NCBI RefSeq assembly: GCF_018494085.1
Contig: NZ_JABBFP010000007.1
Span: forward strand, 1-64,000
DNA from: Rosenbergiella collisarenosi
GTDB taxonomy: Bacteria; Pseudomonadota; Gammaproteobacteria; Enterobacterales; Enterobacteriaceae
Length of the DNA: 64,000 nt
Direction: 5' to 3'
Part shown: positions 36,260 through 44,271 of the stretch, one piece after another
Layout of the letters: every line of letters begins with the position of its first letter
How positions within the stretch are numbered: the stretch's first letter is position 1
Made by a program: the position numbers and the translations under genes
The notes under the pieces: model-generated
Told to the model about the DNA's origin: nothing
Databases searched by the model: none
Seen by the model: only the letters and a program-made list of their open reading frames with translations

Positions 36260-36933
36260 GCCACGGGATCCGAAGTATTCAGACTCTGTGCTAGCGTCGA
36301 GAGGCACGTATCGAGGCGTTGTTGGCACCCAAGGTCGAAGTGCTGCTGTTCCGTATCAATAATACACTCGCCACGAGTCAGATGGGCTTGTGCAAGTAAT
36401 CGCCATTCGGCCACTTTTTCGGGGGCTAACGTCTCTATTGCTTGAAAGTCGGCTTCGCAGACACGCACCGAGAAGGCAGATCCTTGCAGCTGCTCTTGCG
36501 CTAATTTATCGTCGATCCAGCTCAATAATAGCTCTGGACGTGTGGCGATTTCTTGCTGAATAACCAGCCCTGCGATACGAGTGACTAGCGCTAATGTCGC
36601 CTCGCGCTGTTGATGTTCAGCGCGGGCATAGAAATCGTTGAGCGTCTGCATGAGTGTATCAATGGGTAAGCTTGCTTCTTCAAACAGCGCTTTACTGGTC
36701 GTTAAGCCAGTCGCGTGCCCTTCGTCGTAACCTTGCTGCCGACCTTCCGCAAAACCTTGCTCGATGCCTTTCGCTCGGCCCTCTATCAGCCCTTGTTGAA
36801 ATCCAGCCTGTTTTGCCTCGTCAAGTAACGAATCGTTATCGACAGGTAGTGGGGGGTCAACGTATTCTTCGGCCAGATAATCGGCTGACGTTAACGGTGG
36901 AAATCGATAGGGTTTTAGTTCGTCACTCTTCAT
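36256..36933 (-). CDS. lfiH: Lateral flagellar export ATPase regulator LfiH (FliH)
   Basis: A 225-residue FliH. Residues 40-75 hold the typical glycine-rich repeats (QGLIEGRAKGIEQGFAEGRQ, then QGYDEGHATG) with GxxxG spacing; the C-terminal part resembles the stator subunits of ATP synthase. It binds the ATPase LfiI and links it to the switch. It lies 8 bases after lfiG. Confidence 0.92.
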   Translation of the reverse strand: MKSDELKPYRFPPLTSADYLAEEYVDPPLPVDNDSLLDEAKQAGFQQGLIEGRAKGIEQGFAEGRQQGYDEGHATGLTTSKALFEEASLPIDTLMQTLNDFYARAEHQQREATLALVTRIAGLVIQQEIATRPELLLSWIDDKLAQEQLQGSAFSVRVCEADFQAIETLAPEKVAEWRLLAQAHLTRGECIIDTEQQHFDLGCQQRLDTCLSTLAQSLNTSDPVA

Positions 36934-36941
36934 TTCATGTG

Positions 36942-37973
36942 TTACTCAACCGTACGTTCAGCGTACATTTGGAGGGTAATTTCCCCCTCTTCCGCCAATT
37001 GACGTAGCGTGGTCATAATATCACGCCTAACTTGCTCGATCCGACTGATCGGAACAGGCCCTAAACGGGTAGAGGCCTGCTCTAGCTGGCCGACCTGCCG
37101 CTTAGGCATAATTCCAAAGAGTGCCTCCCGCAAGACGGGTTCAGCGCCTTTTAGCGCAACGGCCCACTCTTCTAAGGAGACTTCATCAAACAAGCGTTGC
37201 AATGTTTCTTCGCTCTGCCGACTCAGGATGAAGAATTCATACATCTGGTCTTCAAGTGCTTTGAATATCTCTGCATCGTGTTGTTTCATTTGCGCCAGTA
37301 ATTGGTCTTGCTGTGCAGGTAGCCGATTAATAATATTTGCCGCATGTTTTGCGCCTGTTATACGCGAGCCATGCTCTGAAATGGTGGAGATGCCTCTGTC
37401 GATAAGACGATCCAATTCTGCGATAACATCGCGATTAATATCATCAAGGCGAGCAATCCTAAACAGGACCTTATCTTGTATGTCTATAGGCTGCATAGCG
37501 AGGACCTCTGCCGCCACATCGGGTGGAAGAAACGCTAGGAATATCGCTTGTAGCTGGACATGCTCTTGACTAATAAGTGCCGAGAGTTGAGTCGTATCGA
37601 CCCATTGTAACCGGGCCATCCGGTAACGAATCGCATCACCGTAAATATGGTTCATCACACTGGTGGCAATTTCCTGTCCCAGCGACTTCTGTAGAATATT
37701 TTGTAAATAGGCGCGAGAACCACCATGGATCCCGCTTTGTTGTCGATAATCGTCGAAGAAGTGGTTGAGCGCTTGGTGGGCTTGCGAGATTTTTACCCCT
37801 TGTAAGCGAGCCATCGTCTCACTCAATACGATCACTTCTTCGCGAGAAAGCTTCTGCATAACCTGTGAGGCGGCATCTTCTCCAATGCTCAGCAGAAGAA
37901 TGGCTGCTTGCTCGACACGATTACGTTGCCGTGTAAGGAGTGAAACGTCAGACATTGTCGCGGGGTCGGTCAT
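36942..37973 (-). CDS. lfiG: Lateral flagellar motor switch protein LfiG (FliG)
   Basis: A 343-residue FliG. The N-terminal domain (residues 8-60) binds FliF, ANIINRLP near 213 marks the middle domain, and the C-terminal domain ending in TLRQLAEEGEITLQ carries the charged torque helix that meets the stator. It overlaps the 3' end of lfiF by 26 bases. An internal ATG six codons later lacks a ribosome site, so the outer start is kept. Confidence 0.94.
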   Translation of the reverse strand: MTDPATMSDVSLLTRQRNRVEQAAILLLSIGEDAASQVMQKLSREEVIVLSETMARLQGVKISQAHQALNHFFDDYRQQSGIHGGSRAYLQNILQKSLGQEIATSVMNHIYGDAIRYRMARLQWVDTTQLSALISQEHVQLQAIFLAFLPPDVAAEVLAMQPIDIQDKVLFRIARLDDINRDVIAELDRLIDRGISTISEHGSRITGAKHAANIINRLPAQQDQLLAQMKQHDAEIFKALEDQMYEFFILSRQSEETLQRLFDEVSLEEWAVALKGAEPVLREALFGIMPKRQVGQLEQASTRLGPVPISRIEQVRRDIMTTLRQLAEEGEITLQMYAERTVE

Positions 37974-39528
37974 TACTGTTTATCCACTGTTTGATTACAT
38001 CAGCCACTCGGTCGGTCTCATTGGCGGCCAATTGTTGTAAGTAGCTTACTTTATCTTCAATCCCCGATGTTCGTGGCGGCAAGTCAGATTCAGTTTCAAA
38101 CTGATGCTTCTCGCCTACTGACGTCGAACGTTGTTCTGTGGCGAGCGTCTGTTCCTCGGAGGCTGTAGTGACCCGTTTACCGATAAGCGCCTTGATTCCG
38201 GGACGGAGTACGACGAGGATCAGTAAGACGAGTAATACACCGACGCCTCCCCAGGTCGCCCAAAATTGAATATCGGGCTGTTGCCACCAAGACAGCGTAG
38301 GTAGCGATACAGAAGGCGGGGCAACAAAAGCGAGTTTATCGAGCGTTAGCTTGTCGCCGCGCTGGCTATCTATCCCCGCTGCATTTTCTAATAAACTTTT
38401 GAGCTGGGTGAGCTGGCTATCAGACATTTTCGCGACGATATCTGTTCCGGTATTCAACGCCACGGCAATTTGTAGCCTTGCGAGCTGCTGTGCAGGGTAA
38501 TTGATGTGTTTGATTTGATGGTCATAGGCGTATTTACGCTGAGTTTGGCTAACATTACGTTGCGAATTTTGCCCTTCAGTCGTACTCGCCGTCGCCGTCG
38601 TAGGGCGATTACTTAATGTACCAGGGACGCCTGATGCCTCAGTCTGACCACTTGTATCGTTACTGAGTTGCTCTTCTAAGACCTTGGGATCGCCTTGATA
38701 GCTTTCTTGCGTCTCTTCGGTATGCCTAAAATCAATATCGGGCATTACGGTAACGCGATAGTTCTTTTGCCCCACTGCCGAATCGAGAATTTGCACCAAG
38801 TTTTGGGTGATCGGTTGACTCAGGTTACGTAAAAGATCGGCATCCATCGCGGGCGTATCGTCTGCAGCGGCATCAAGTAATGCCCCCGTCTGGTCAACAA
38901 TATGCACATTTGCCGCGATTAATCCCGGGACGCTTCCCGCCACGAGCTGCGTCACCGCTCTGACTTGCTGCGGAGTTAAGCGCATGCCTGGGGTCAGCGT
39001 GATGATAACCGACGCGCTACTTGCCGGTTGATTCGAGAGGACGAAACCGCTATCGGCTTGAATCCCCAAATGAACGCGAGCGTCCTCTACCCCTTGTAGC
39101 GACATGATGCTGCGGGCGAGCTCGCCCTCTAAGCCGCGTTGATAACGGATGTTTTGAATATACTGGCTTGCGCCTAATACCTCGTCCTTATCAAGTAGCT
39201 CAAAGCCCGGTGCGACGATCGGCTGAATATTTTTTGCCGCGAGTGCCATACGTGCGCGCGGGAGTAAATTATCGGCAACCAAGACTTGACCGTTATCTGG
39301 GTTAATCCGAAAAGCAATTTTCTCGCTCGCTAAGGCGCTGGTCACCGCCTCAGTAGAGACATGCTGATGAGCACCATATAGCGGAACATAGTCGACCTGC
39401 CCACGCCACAAGGTGGCGACGATAAGTAACGTTAATAGTCCACCAGCGAGCGTCAATACCCAGGGTTTTTTCAGTAACTCGACCGTTAAATTACGTTGTA
39501 TCAGCCACGATTTAAGAGAATCAAACAT
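37948..39528 (-). CDS. lfiF: Lateral flagellar MS-ring protein LfiF (FliF)
   Basis: A 526-residue MS-ring protein with two membrane helices (about residues 25-42 and 430-452), a periplasmic ring-building region (VPLYGAHQHVSTEAVTSAL, ARVHLGI, VIITLTPG) and a cytoplasmic C-terminus ending with DRVADVIKQWINSND, which binds FliG. The ATG at 39528 is preferred to the TTG one codon upstream. It overlaps lfiG. Confidence 0.95.
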   Translation of the reverse strand: MFDSLKSWLIQRNLTVELLKKPWVLTLAGGLLTLLIVATLWRGQVDYVPLYGAHQHVSTEAVTSALASEKIAFRINPDNGQVLVADNLLPRARMALAAKNIQPIVAPGFELLDKDEVLGASQYIQNIRYQRGLEGELARSIMSLQGVEDARVHLGIQADSGFVLSNQPASSASVIITLTPGMRLTPQQVRAVTQLVAGSVPGLIAANVHIVDQTGALLDAAADDTPAMDADLLRNLSQPITQNLVQILDSAVGQKNYRVTVMPDIDFRHTEETQESYQGDPKVLEEQLSNDTSGQTEASGVPGTLSNRPTTATASTTEGQNSQRNVSQTQRKYAYDHQIKHINYPAQQLARLQIAVALNTGTDIVAKMSDSQLTQLKSLLENAAGIDSQRGDKLTLDKLAFVAPPSVSLPTLSWWQQPDIQFWATWGGVGVLLVLLILVVLRPGIKALIGKRVTTASEEQTLATEQRSTSVGEKHQFETESDLPPRTSGIEDKVSYLQQLAANETDRVADVIKQWINSNDRPRDNV

Positions 39529-39540
39529 CAAGTTTCCGCG

Positions 39541-39861
39541 CTAAAGAGGGGTATTTAAAATATCGTCGAGTGCACTGTTCAACTTATTTCGAACTTGCAG
39601 TAACGCGCTAAAGCTAATATTAGCCTGTTGGCTGGCGACCATTGCCCCAGCTAAATCATCACTCTGACCAGAATTGATCGCCTGCTGTTGCGAACTGGCT
39701 TCTAGCTGAAGTTGATTGACCTTTTCGACTGCCTGCGAGAATACGGACTGGAAGCTCCCCACCCCATCATTAGACGGTGGAGCAATGATCGGCAATGATG
39801 CGCTGAGCGTCTCCGTCGGGATGGCGGGCGAAAAGGGTGACATTTTGGGATCGATAATCAT
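39541..39861 (-). CDS. lfiE: Lateral flagellar MS-ring/rod adapter LfiE (FliE)
   Basis: A 106-residue FliE with the family region SFQSVFSQAVEKVNQLQLEASS (residues 37-58) and C-terminal NISFSALLQVRNKLNSALDDILNTPL. It links MS-ring and rod and is the first rod substrate. It starts 20 bases after the lafK stop with GAGG upstream, so it is likely cotranscribed with lafK. Confidence 0.92.
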   Translation of the reverse strand: MIIDPKMSPFSPAIPTETLSASLPIIAPPSNDGVGSFQSVFSQAVEKVNQLQLEASSQQQAINSGQSDDLAGAMVASQQANISFSALLQVRNKLNSALDDILNTPL

Positions 39862-39881
39862 TTATTACATCCTCTGCCCAA

Positions 39882-40874
39882 TTAACGATATAAACCGGCT
39901 TGGCGCATTGAGCTTAGTCGGTAGCGTAAAGCTCGCGGGGTGATACCCAGCTTCTCAGCCGTCAGCGTTTTGTTACCGTTAAATTGTTTAAGTACGTCTA
40001 AGACATACTGCTGCTCGACCTGTTTCCCCATCTGCCGGATACCCGAGGTCGCATCGGGTAGTCTAGGCAGTGTGTTGAAGGATATGTGGGTTGCAGGTAA
40101 ACCAAGATCTTCAATTGTCAGGGTGTCACCCTGGCAAAGAATCATCCCGCGCTGTACCTTATTCTCAAGTTCTCGAACATTACCCGGCCACTCGTAACTC
40201 ACGAGTGCATGGTTCACATACGCAGGGATAGAGAGTGGGGTGGTAGCAAAGGCGCGATATTTCTGCATGAAATGATTGACCAGCGGCAGAATATCCTCAG
40301 GCCGCTCACGCAGAGGGGCAATAGTAATGGGTAATACGGCTAATCGGTAATAGAGGTCTTGTCGAAATCGCCCCTCTTTGACAGCCAGCGGGATATCTTG
40401 ATGGGTTGCCGCAATCACTCTAACGTTGAGCTTGATACGCCGAGTGCTGCCTAACCTTTCCACTTCTTGCTCTTGTAACACTCTTAGCAGTTTAACTTGT
40501 AGAGATAATGGCATATCGCCTATCTCATCGAGGAGTAGCGTCCCGCCATTCGCTTGCTCGAATTTACCTGGCATAGCCTGAACTGCTCCCGTGAAGGCGC
40601 CCTTTTCATAGCCGAATAGCGTCGCTTCCAATAGACTATCAGGGATCGCGGCACAGTTGACACCGATATAAGGTGCTGCCGTCAGGGTGCCAAATTGTTG
40701 CCGATGTATATACCGAGCAACACACTCTTTGCCAGTACCGGACTCACCATAGATTAGGACGGGAACACTAACTTTGGCGATTTTTTCCGCTAGACGTAAG
40801 GTTTCGTTGCTCTTCGCAGCGCACGAAATAAGATCGGCATCAGCAGTATTTATCCCAGAAGAATAAGTACTCAT
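39882..40874 (-). CDS. lafK: Sigma54-dependent lateral flagellar regulator LafK, without a receiver domain
   Basis: A 330-residue enhancer-binding protein. The AAA+ domain starts almost at the N-terminus: Walker A GESGTGKE (43-50), the sigma54-contacting GAFTGA (92-97), Walker B LLLDEIGD (113-120), R-finger region LYYRLAVLPI. A Fis-type DNA-binding helix-turn-helix ends the protein (LTAEKLGITPRALRYRL). There is no N-terminal receiver or regulatory domain; about 20 residues precede the ATPase, as in PspF. It likely activates the sigma54 promoters at lfgB and lafB. It is divergent from lfiM over 349 bases. Confidence 0.93.
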   Translation of the reverse strand: MSTYSSGINTADADLISCAAKSNETLRLAEKIAKVSVPVLIYGESGTGKECVARYIHRQQFGTLTAAPYIGVNCAAIPDSLLEATLFGYEKGAFTGAVQAMPGKFEQANGGTLLLDEIGDMPLSLQVKLLRVLQEQEVERLGSTRRIKLNVRVIAATHQDIPLAVKEGRFRQDLYYRLAVLPITIAPLRERPEDILPLVNHFMQKYRAFATTPLSIPAYVNHALVSYEWPGNVRELENKVQRGMILCQGDTLTIEDLGLPATHISFNTLPRLPDATSGIRQMGKQVEQQYVLDVLKQFNGNKTLTAEKLGITPRALRYRLSSMRQAGLYR

Positions 40875-40904
40875 TGATATTTCCCAAGTGTAAAGTAAGT
40901 TTTT

Positions 40905-40937
40905 TTGCTAATTTTTATTAATCATTCAAATTAGCAA
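40905..40937. repeat. Inverted repeat in the lafK-lfiM divergent region
   Basis: TTGCTAATTT (40905-40914) and AAATTAGCAA (40928-40937) form a perfect 10-bp dyad with a 13-base spacer, 31-63 bases upstream of the lafK ATG. The whole 349-base gap (40875-41223) is A/T-rich; I found no sigma54-type GG-N10-GC element with the right flanks on either strand, so lafK and lfiM are probably sigma70-driven. The dyad may be an operator. Confidence 0.45.
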
Positions 40938-41223
40938 TAGTGATTTTATTTGTTCGTTTTATGGGCAGATCTGAGTAAGAATTATTTTATTATGCGAAAT
41001 AAAAGCGTTGCCGGTAACGATTGTCACAGCTTCAGGTCGATACGCCTGTTTGTGCTGATAAATTACGCTAAACCTGCTCACTTATAGATCTATTTCCAGA
41101 ATCTTCCGATACAAATTTAAACAAAACCCTTGCAAGCCGCAACCTATATCTCATAATATTCTTAACAATTCTTTACTAAATGCTAAGTATTATTTATCTA
41201 ATACGCATAAAAACGCTGAGCTG

Positions 41224-42078
41224 ATGATGGTTTTTGCCAGACAAACATTGAAAAAGCTGAATATTCAGGCTGACGACAACGTATTGCCCCTCGCCGTCAA
41301 TCAGCTGGGCAAGCCTTGGCATAAGCTCGCGGAACATATTAATAAGAACTACGATAATTTTGATGTCAGTGTGAGCCGATATTTCCTAACTAAATTTAGA
41401 ATAAATACTTCGCTAGCTAATATTATTTTTTCTATAGAAGAAAATAAAAAGTGCCATCAGATATATTCTTGTTCCGCCGGTAAAATAGCCTTCGAAATTG
41501 ACCGCCCTTTACTATTAAAATTATTACACGATTTTTATGGGGTAGCCGATAGCCTCGATATCTCAAACGCCAATGAGATCACCCAGACTGAGTTACGATT
41601 ACAAGAACGATTAGGTGACGAACTCAGCCAAATATTTCTAACACCCGAAGTCTTGGGATTACCGGTAACTCTACAGCCCCAGCATAACCAGCAACATAGT
41701 CACTGGGCTTGGTCACTCTCTTTTCAGTTACGCGGCTACTCACAAGGCGTGATAACGCTACGTTTCGATCATCAGCTAATTGATCAAATCCTTGCCCAAT
41801 TAAGGCCAGAGAGCGACTCGCCAGCCCAGTTTTCTGTCTCGGATGGACAGCTTGAATGGCAATTACGACGAGTTCCTTTTACGCTAAATGCTCAACTCGC
41901 GAGTCTTCCTATTACACTCGAGCGGCTGCTGGCATTGAAGGTCGACGATGTATTACCTATTTTCCTGACCGAATCAGTCCCCGTTATCCTTGGTGATGAA
42001 GTCCTATTTCAAGCCAAAGTTTCTGAGCATCAAGGACAGCTTGTCTTGTCAGAATTTATTGACCATTACACCAGGTAA
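41224..42078 (+). CDS. lfiM: Lateral flagellar motor switch protein LfiM (FliM), lacking the CheY-binding N-terminus
   Basis: A 284-residue FliM/SpoA-type switch protein; E. coli FliM has 334. The usual N-terminal motif (LSQAEIDALL-like) that binds CheY-P is not present: the protein begins VFARQTLKKLNI. The C-terminal SpoA domain (about 205-280) resembles FliN and should form the C-ring. The first 350 bases are clearly more A/T-rich than the neighbouring genes. Two ATG codons (41224, 41227) are possible starts, both with a weak ribosome site. Leads lfiMNPQR-lfhBA. Confidence 0.82.
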   Translation: MMVFARQTLKKLNIQADDNVLPLAVNQLGKPWHKLAEHINKNYDNFDVSVSRYFLTKFRINTSLANIIFSIEENKKCHQIYSCSAGKIAFEIDRPLLLKLLHDFYGVADSLDISNANEITQTELRLQERLGDELSQIFLTPEVLGLPVTLQPQHNQQHSHWAWSLSFQLRGYSQGVITLRFDHQLIDQILAQLRPESDSPAQFSVSDGQLEWQLRRVPFTLNAQLASLPITLERLLALKVDDVLPIFLTESVPVILGDEVLFQAKVSEHQGQLVLSEFIDHYTR

Positions 42079-42081
42079 AGC

Positions 42082-42462
42082 ATGAACTACGATGATAATA
42101 ATACTCCGTCCGCTTTTTCTCTGGACGACATCACCTTGGACGATCTGACTGCTCCCTCCGCTGATACCGTAGGGAGCAGCGATCACACGCAACGAAAAGT
42201 CGAAGAACGAAAAAGACAGCTATTCAATCGTATCCCTTTGACGTTAACCCTCGAAGTTGCGTCAGTGAATGTCTCATTAGCAGAGCTTTTAGCAATCGAT
42301 AATAGCTCTGTGATTGAATTAAATAAGATGGCGGGCGAGCCACTCGATTTAAAAGTCAACGGTGTCCTCTTCGGTAAAGCCGAAGTTGTCGTCGTCAATG
42401 ATAAGTATGGATTACGAATTATAGAATTCACCGGACAATCGTTGAGTGACCTAGCACCATGA
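42082..42462 (+). CDS. lfiN: Lateral flagellar motor switch protein LfiN (FliN)
   Basis: A 126-residue C-ring protein with an acidic N-terminal linker and a C-terminal SpoA domain: IPLTLTLEVASVNVSLAELL (51-70), LNKMAGEPLDLKVNG (79-93), VVVNDKYGLRI (103-113). It starts 3 bases after lfiM and overlaps lfiP by 4 bases. Confidence 0.94.
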   Translation: MNYDDNNTPSAFSLDDITLDDLTAPSADTVGSSDHTQRKVEERKRQLFNRIPLTLTLEVASVNVSLAELLAIDNSSVIELNKMAGEPLDLKVNGVLFGKAEVVVVNDKYGLRIIEFTGQSLSDLAP

Positions 42463-43208
42463 ATCTCGGTACTCGGGGACTGTGTGGATTACTCGCGTTA
42501 ACATTACTCTTTTCATTTCCGGCATTCGCCGCAGATGCGGGGTTACCGCTGTTTACGACACAGGGTGCCAACGGTACTCAGCAATATAGTGTTAATATAG
42601 AAATATTGGCGTTGATGACATTGCTGGGACTCTTACCGATCATGGTACTGATGATGACAAGTTTTACGCGTTTTATCATCGTATTAGCGATACTACGTCA
42701 AGCCTTAGGCTTACAGCAAACTCCGCCTAACAAGGTACTCACTGGTATCGCATTGTGCCTCACGCTATTGGTCATGCGCCCGGTCTGGACGACCATTAAC
42801 CAGCAAGCCATTCAGCCCTACCAGGCTGAACAAATCTCTTTAACCGAAGCTTTACAGCGAGCCAGCTCCCCCCTAAAGAAGTTTATGCTGGCCCAAACCA
42901 GCAAGCCGGCTCTCGCACAAATCATGAGTATTGCCAAGGTTAGTGGCGACCCACAGAACCTAGATCTAACGGTTATCACTCCCGCCTATCTATTGAGCGA
43001 GCTAAAAACCGCCTTTCAAATCGGCTTTATGATCTATCTTCCGTTTTTAGTCATCGACCTGATCGTTTCCAGTATTTTAATGGCAATGGGTATGATGATG
43101 TTATCGCCGATGGTCGTCTCTCTTCCTTTCAAACTCCTGCTATTTGTATTGTGTGATGGCTGGACGTTAATCACGGGTACGTTAACGCATAGTATTCAGG
43201 GATTTTGA
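42459..43208 (+). CDS. lfiP: Lateral flagellar export gate protein LfiP (FliP)
   Basis: A 249-residue core export-gate protein with a cleavable signal peptide (to about residue 25, PAFAA), four membrane segments and the FliP signatures MVLMMTSFTRFIIVLAILRQALGLQQTPPN (positions 62-91) and FKLLLFVLCDGWTLI. No fliO gene lies between lfiN and lfiP. Confidence 0.95.
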   Translation: MNLGTRGLCGLLALTLLFSFPAFAADAGLPLFTTQGANGTQQYSVNIEILALMTLLGLLPIMVLMMTSFTRFIIVLAILRQALGLQQTPPNKVLTGIALCLTLLVMRPVWTTINQQAIQPYQAEQISLTEALQRASSPLKKFMLAQTSKPALAQIMSIAKVSGDPQNLDLTVITPAYLLSELKTAFQIGFMIYLPFLVIDLIVSSILMAMGMMMLSPMVVSLPFKLLLFVLCDGWTLITGTLTHSIQGF

Positions 43209-43209
43209 C

Positions 43210-43482
43210 ATGTTTACGCTGGACAGTATTAGCGACCAGATGGGAAGCGCTATTCAATTGGTATTGCTCATCTCAGCGGTAATTATTTTGCCCGGGTTAG
43301 TGGTAGGCTTATGTGTCAGTATTTTCCAAGCAGCGACACAAATTAACGAACAGACACTGAGTTTTCTCCCACGCTTAGTGGTCACATTACTGGTTTTGAT
43401 CGTGGCAGGTAAGTGGATATTGATCAAATTGATCGACTTTACTGAGCTGTTATTTCATCAAGCTGGCTCTCTGACTGGATAG
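43210..43482 (+). CDS. lfiQ: Lateral flagellar export gate protein LfiQ (FliQ)
   Basis: A 90-residue, two-helix membrane protein (about residues 15-38 and 55-75) with the FliQ motif GLCVSIFQAATQINEQTLSFLPR. It is part of the FliPQR gate and starts one base after the lfiP stop. Confidence 0.95.
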   Translation: MFTLDSISDQMGSAIQLVLLISAVIILPGLVVGLCVSIFQAATQINEQTLSFLPRLVVTLLVLIVAGKWILIKLIDFTELLFHQAGSLTG

Positions 43483-43488
43483 TCACTC

Positions 43489-44271
43489 ATGCTCGATTTA
43501 ACCGGCTTTTATAGTCAATTGCTTACCCTACTGCTGCCTTGGGTACGGATATTGGCTTTTTTACAGTTCAGTCCATTAGCTGAAAGTTCGCTGATTTCTC
43601 GGAAAATTCGGTTACTTCTTTCGCTCGTTCTCACCGCATTGATCGGCCCCCTGCTCAATCCGCCGCCATTACCTGCGCTGCTCTCGAGTACCATGCTCTG
43701 GTTAGTCGTAGAACAAATCGGTTGGGGAGCCATTTTTGGCCAGCTGCTACAGTTCGCCTTTTCATCATTACAGACGGCTGGACAGATTATTGCCATGAAT
43801 ATGGGACTATCGATGGCCGTTCAAAACGATCCTGTTAATGGTACGAGTAATACTCTGATCTCTCAGCTATTTAACCTAACGATGATGCTTATTTTCTTCG
43901 CGGCCAATGGACACCTGCTTCTGGTCACTGTGCTGTATAAAGGCTTTATCTACTGGCCAATTGGCGCTGCGCTTAGCTGGCCGACGTATCAGGTGTATAT
44001 CAGTAGTTTCGGCTGGATTGTTTCCGCTGCAGTGATCATCGCCCTGCCTTCGACGGTAATTATGTTACTCATTCAGGCGGGTTTCGGATTATTAAATAAG
44101 GTCTCTCCGACCCTCAATCTCTTCTCATTAGGGTTCCCATTAGCGACCCTTGCTGGGATTGTCGGCATAGCCTTGCTCATACCGTCTTTATCCGAACACT
44201 ACCTCTCCCTCACCAACCAGATAATTCATCAATTTGATCTCTTGCGGGGGGCAAATGTCTCAGGCCAGTGA
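43489..44271 (+). CDS. lfiR: Lateral flagellar export gate protein LfiR (FliR)
   Basis: A 260-residue polytopic inner-membrane protein with about six hydrophobic segments and the conserved QTAGQIIAMNMGLSMAVQNDPVNGTSN (positions 98-124) and FGLLNKVSPTLNLFSLGFPL motifs of FliR. Its last 17 bases overlap the start of lfhB. Confidence 0.95.
   Translation: MLDLTGFYSQLLTLLLPWVRILAFLQFSPLAESSLISRKIRLLLSLVLTALIGPLLNPPPLPALLSSTMLWLVVEQIGWGAIFGQLLQFAFSSLQTAGQIIAMNMGLSMAVQNDPVNGTSNTLISQLFNLTMMLIFFAANGHLLLVTVLYKGFIYWPIGAALSWPTYQVYISSFGWIVSAAVIIALPSTVIMLLIQAGFGLLNKVSPTLNLFSLGFPLATLAGIVGIALLIPSLSEHYLSLTNQIIHQFDLLRGANVSGQ

Noticed and set aside
41116-41150. Possible sigma54 element upstream of lafK (GGTTGCGGCTTGCA on the minus strand)
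   Set aside because: The spacing between GG and GC is 9 bases, not 10, and the flanks do not match the consensus.
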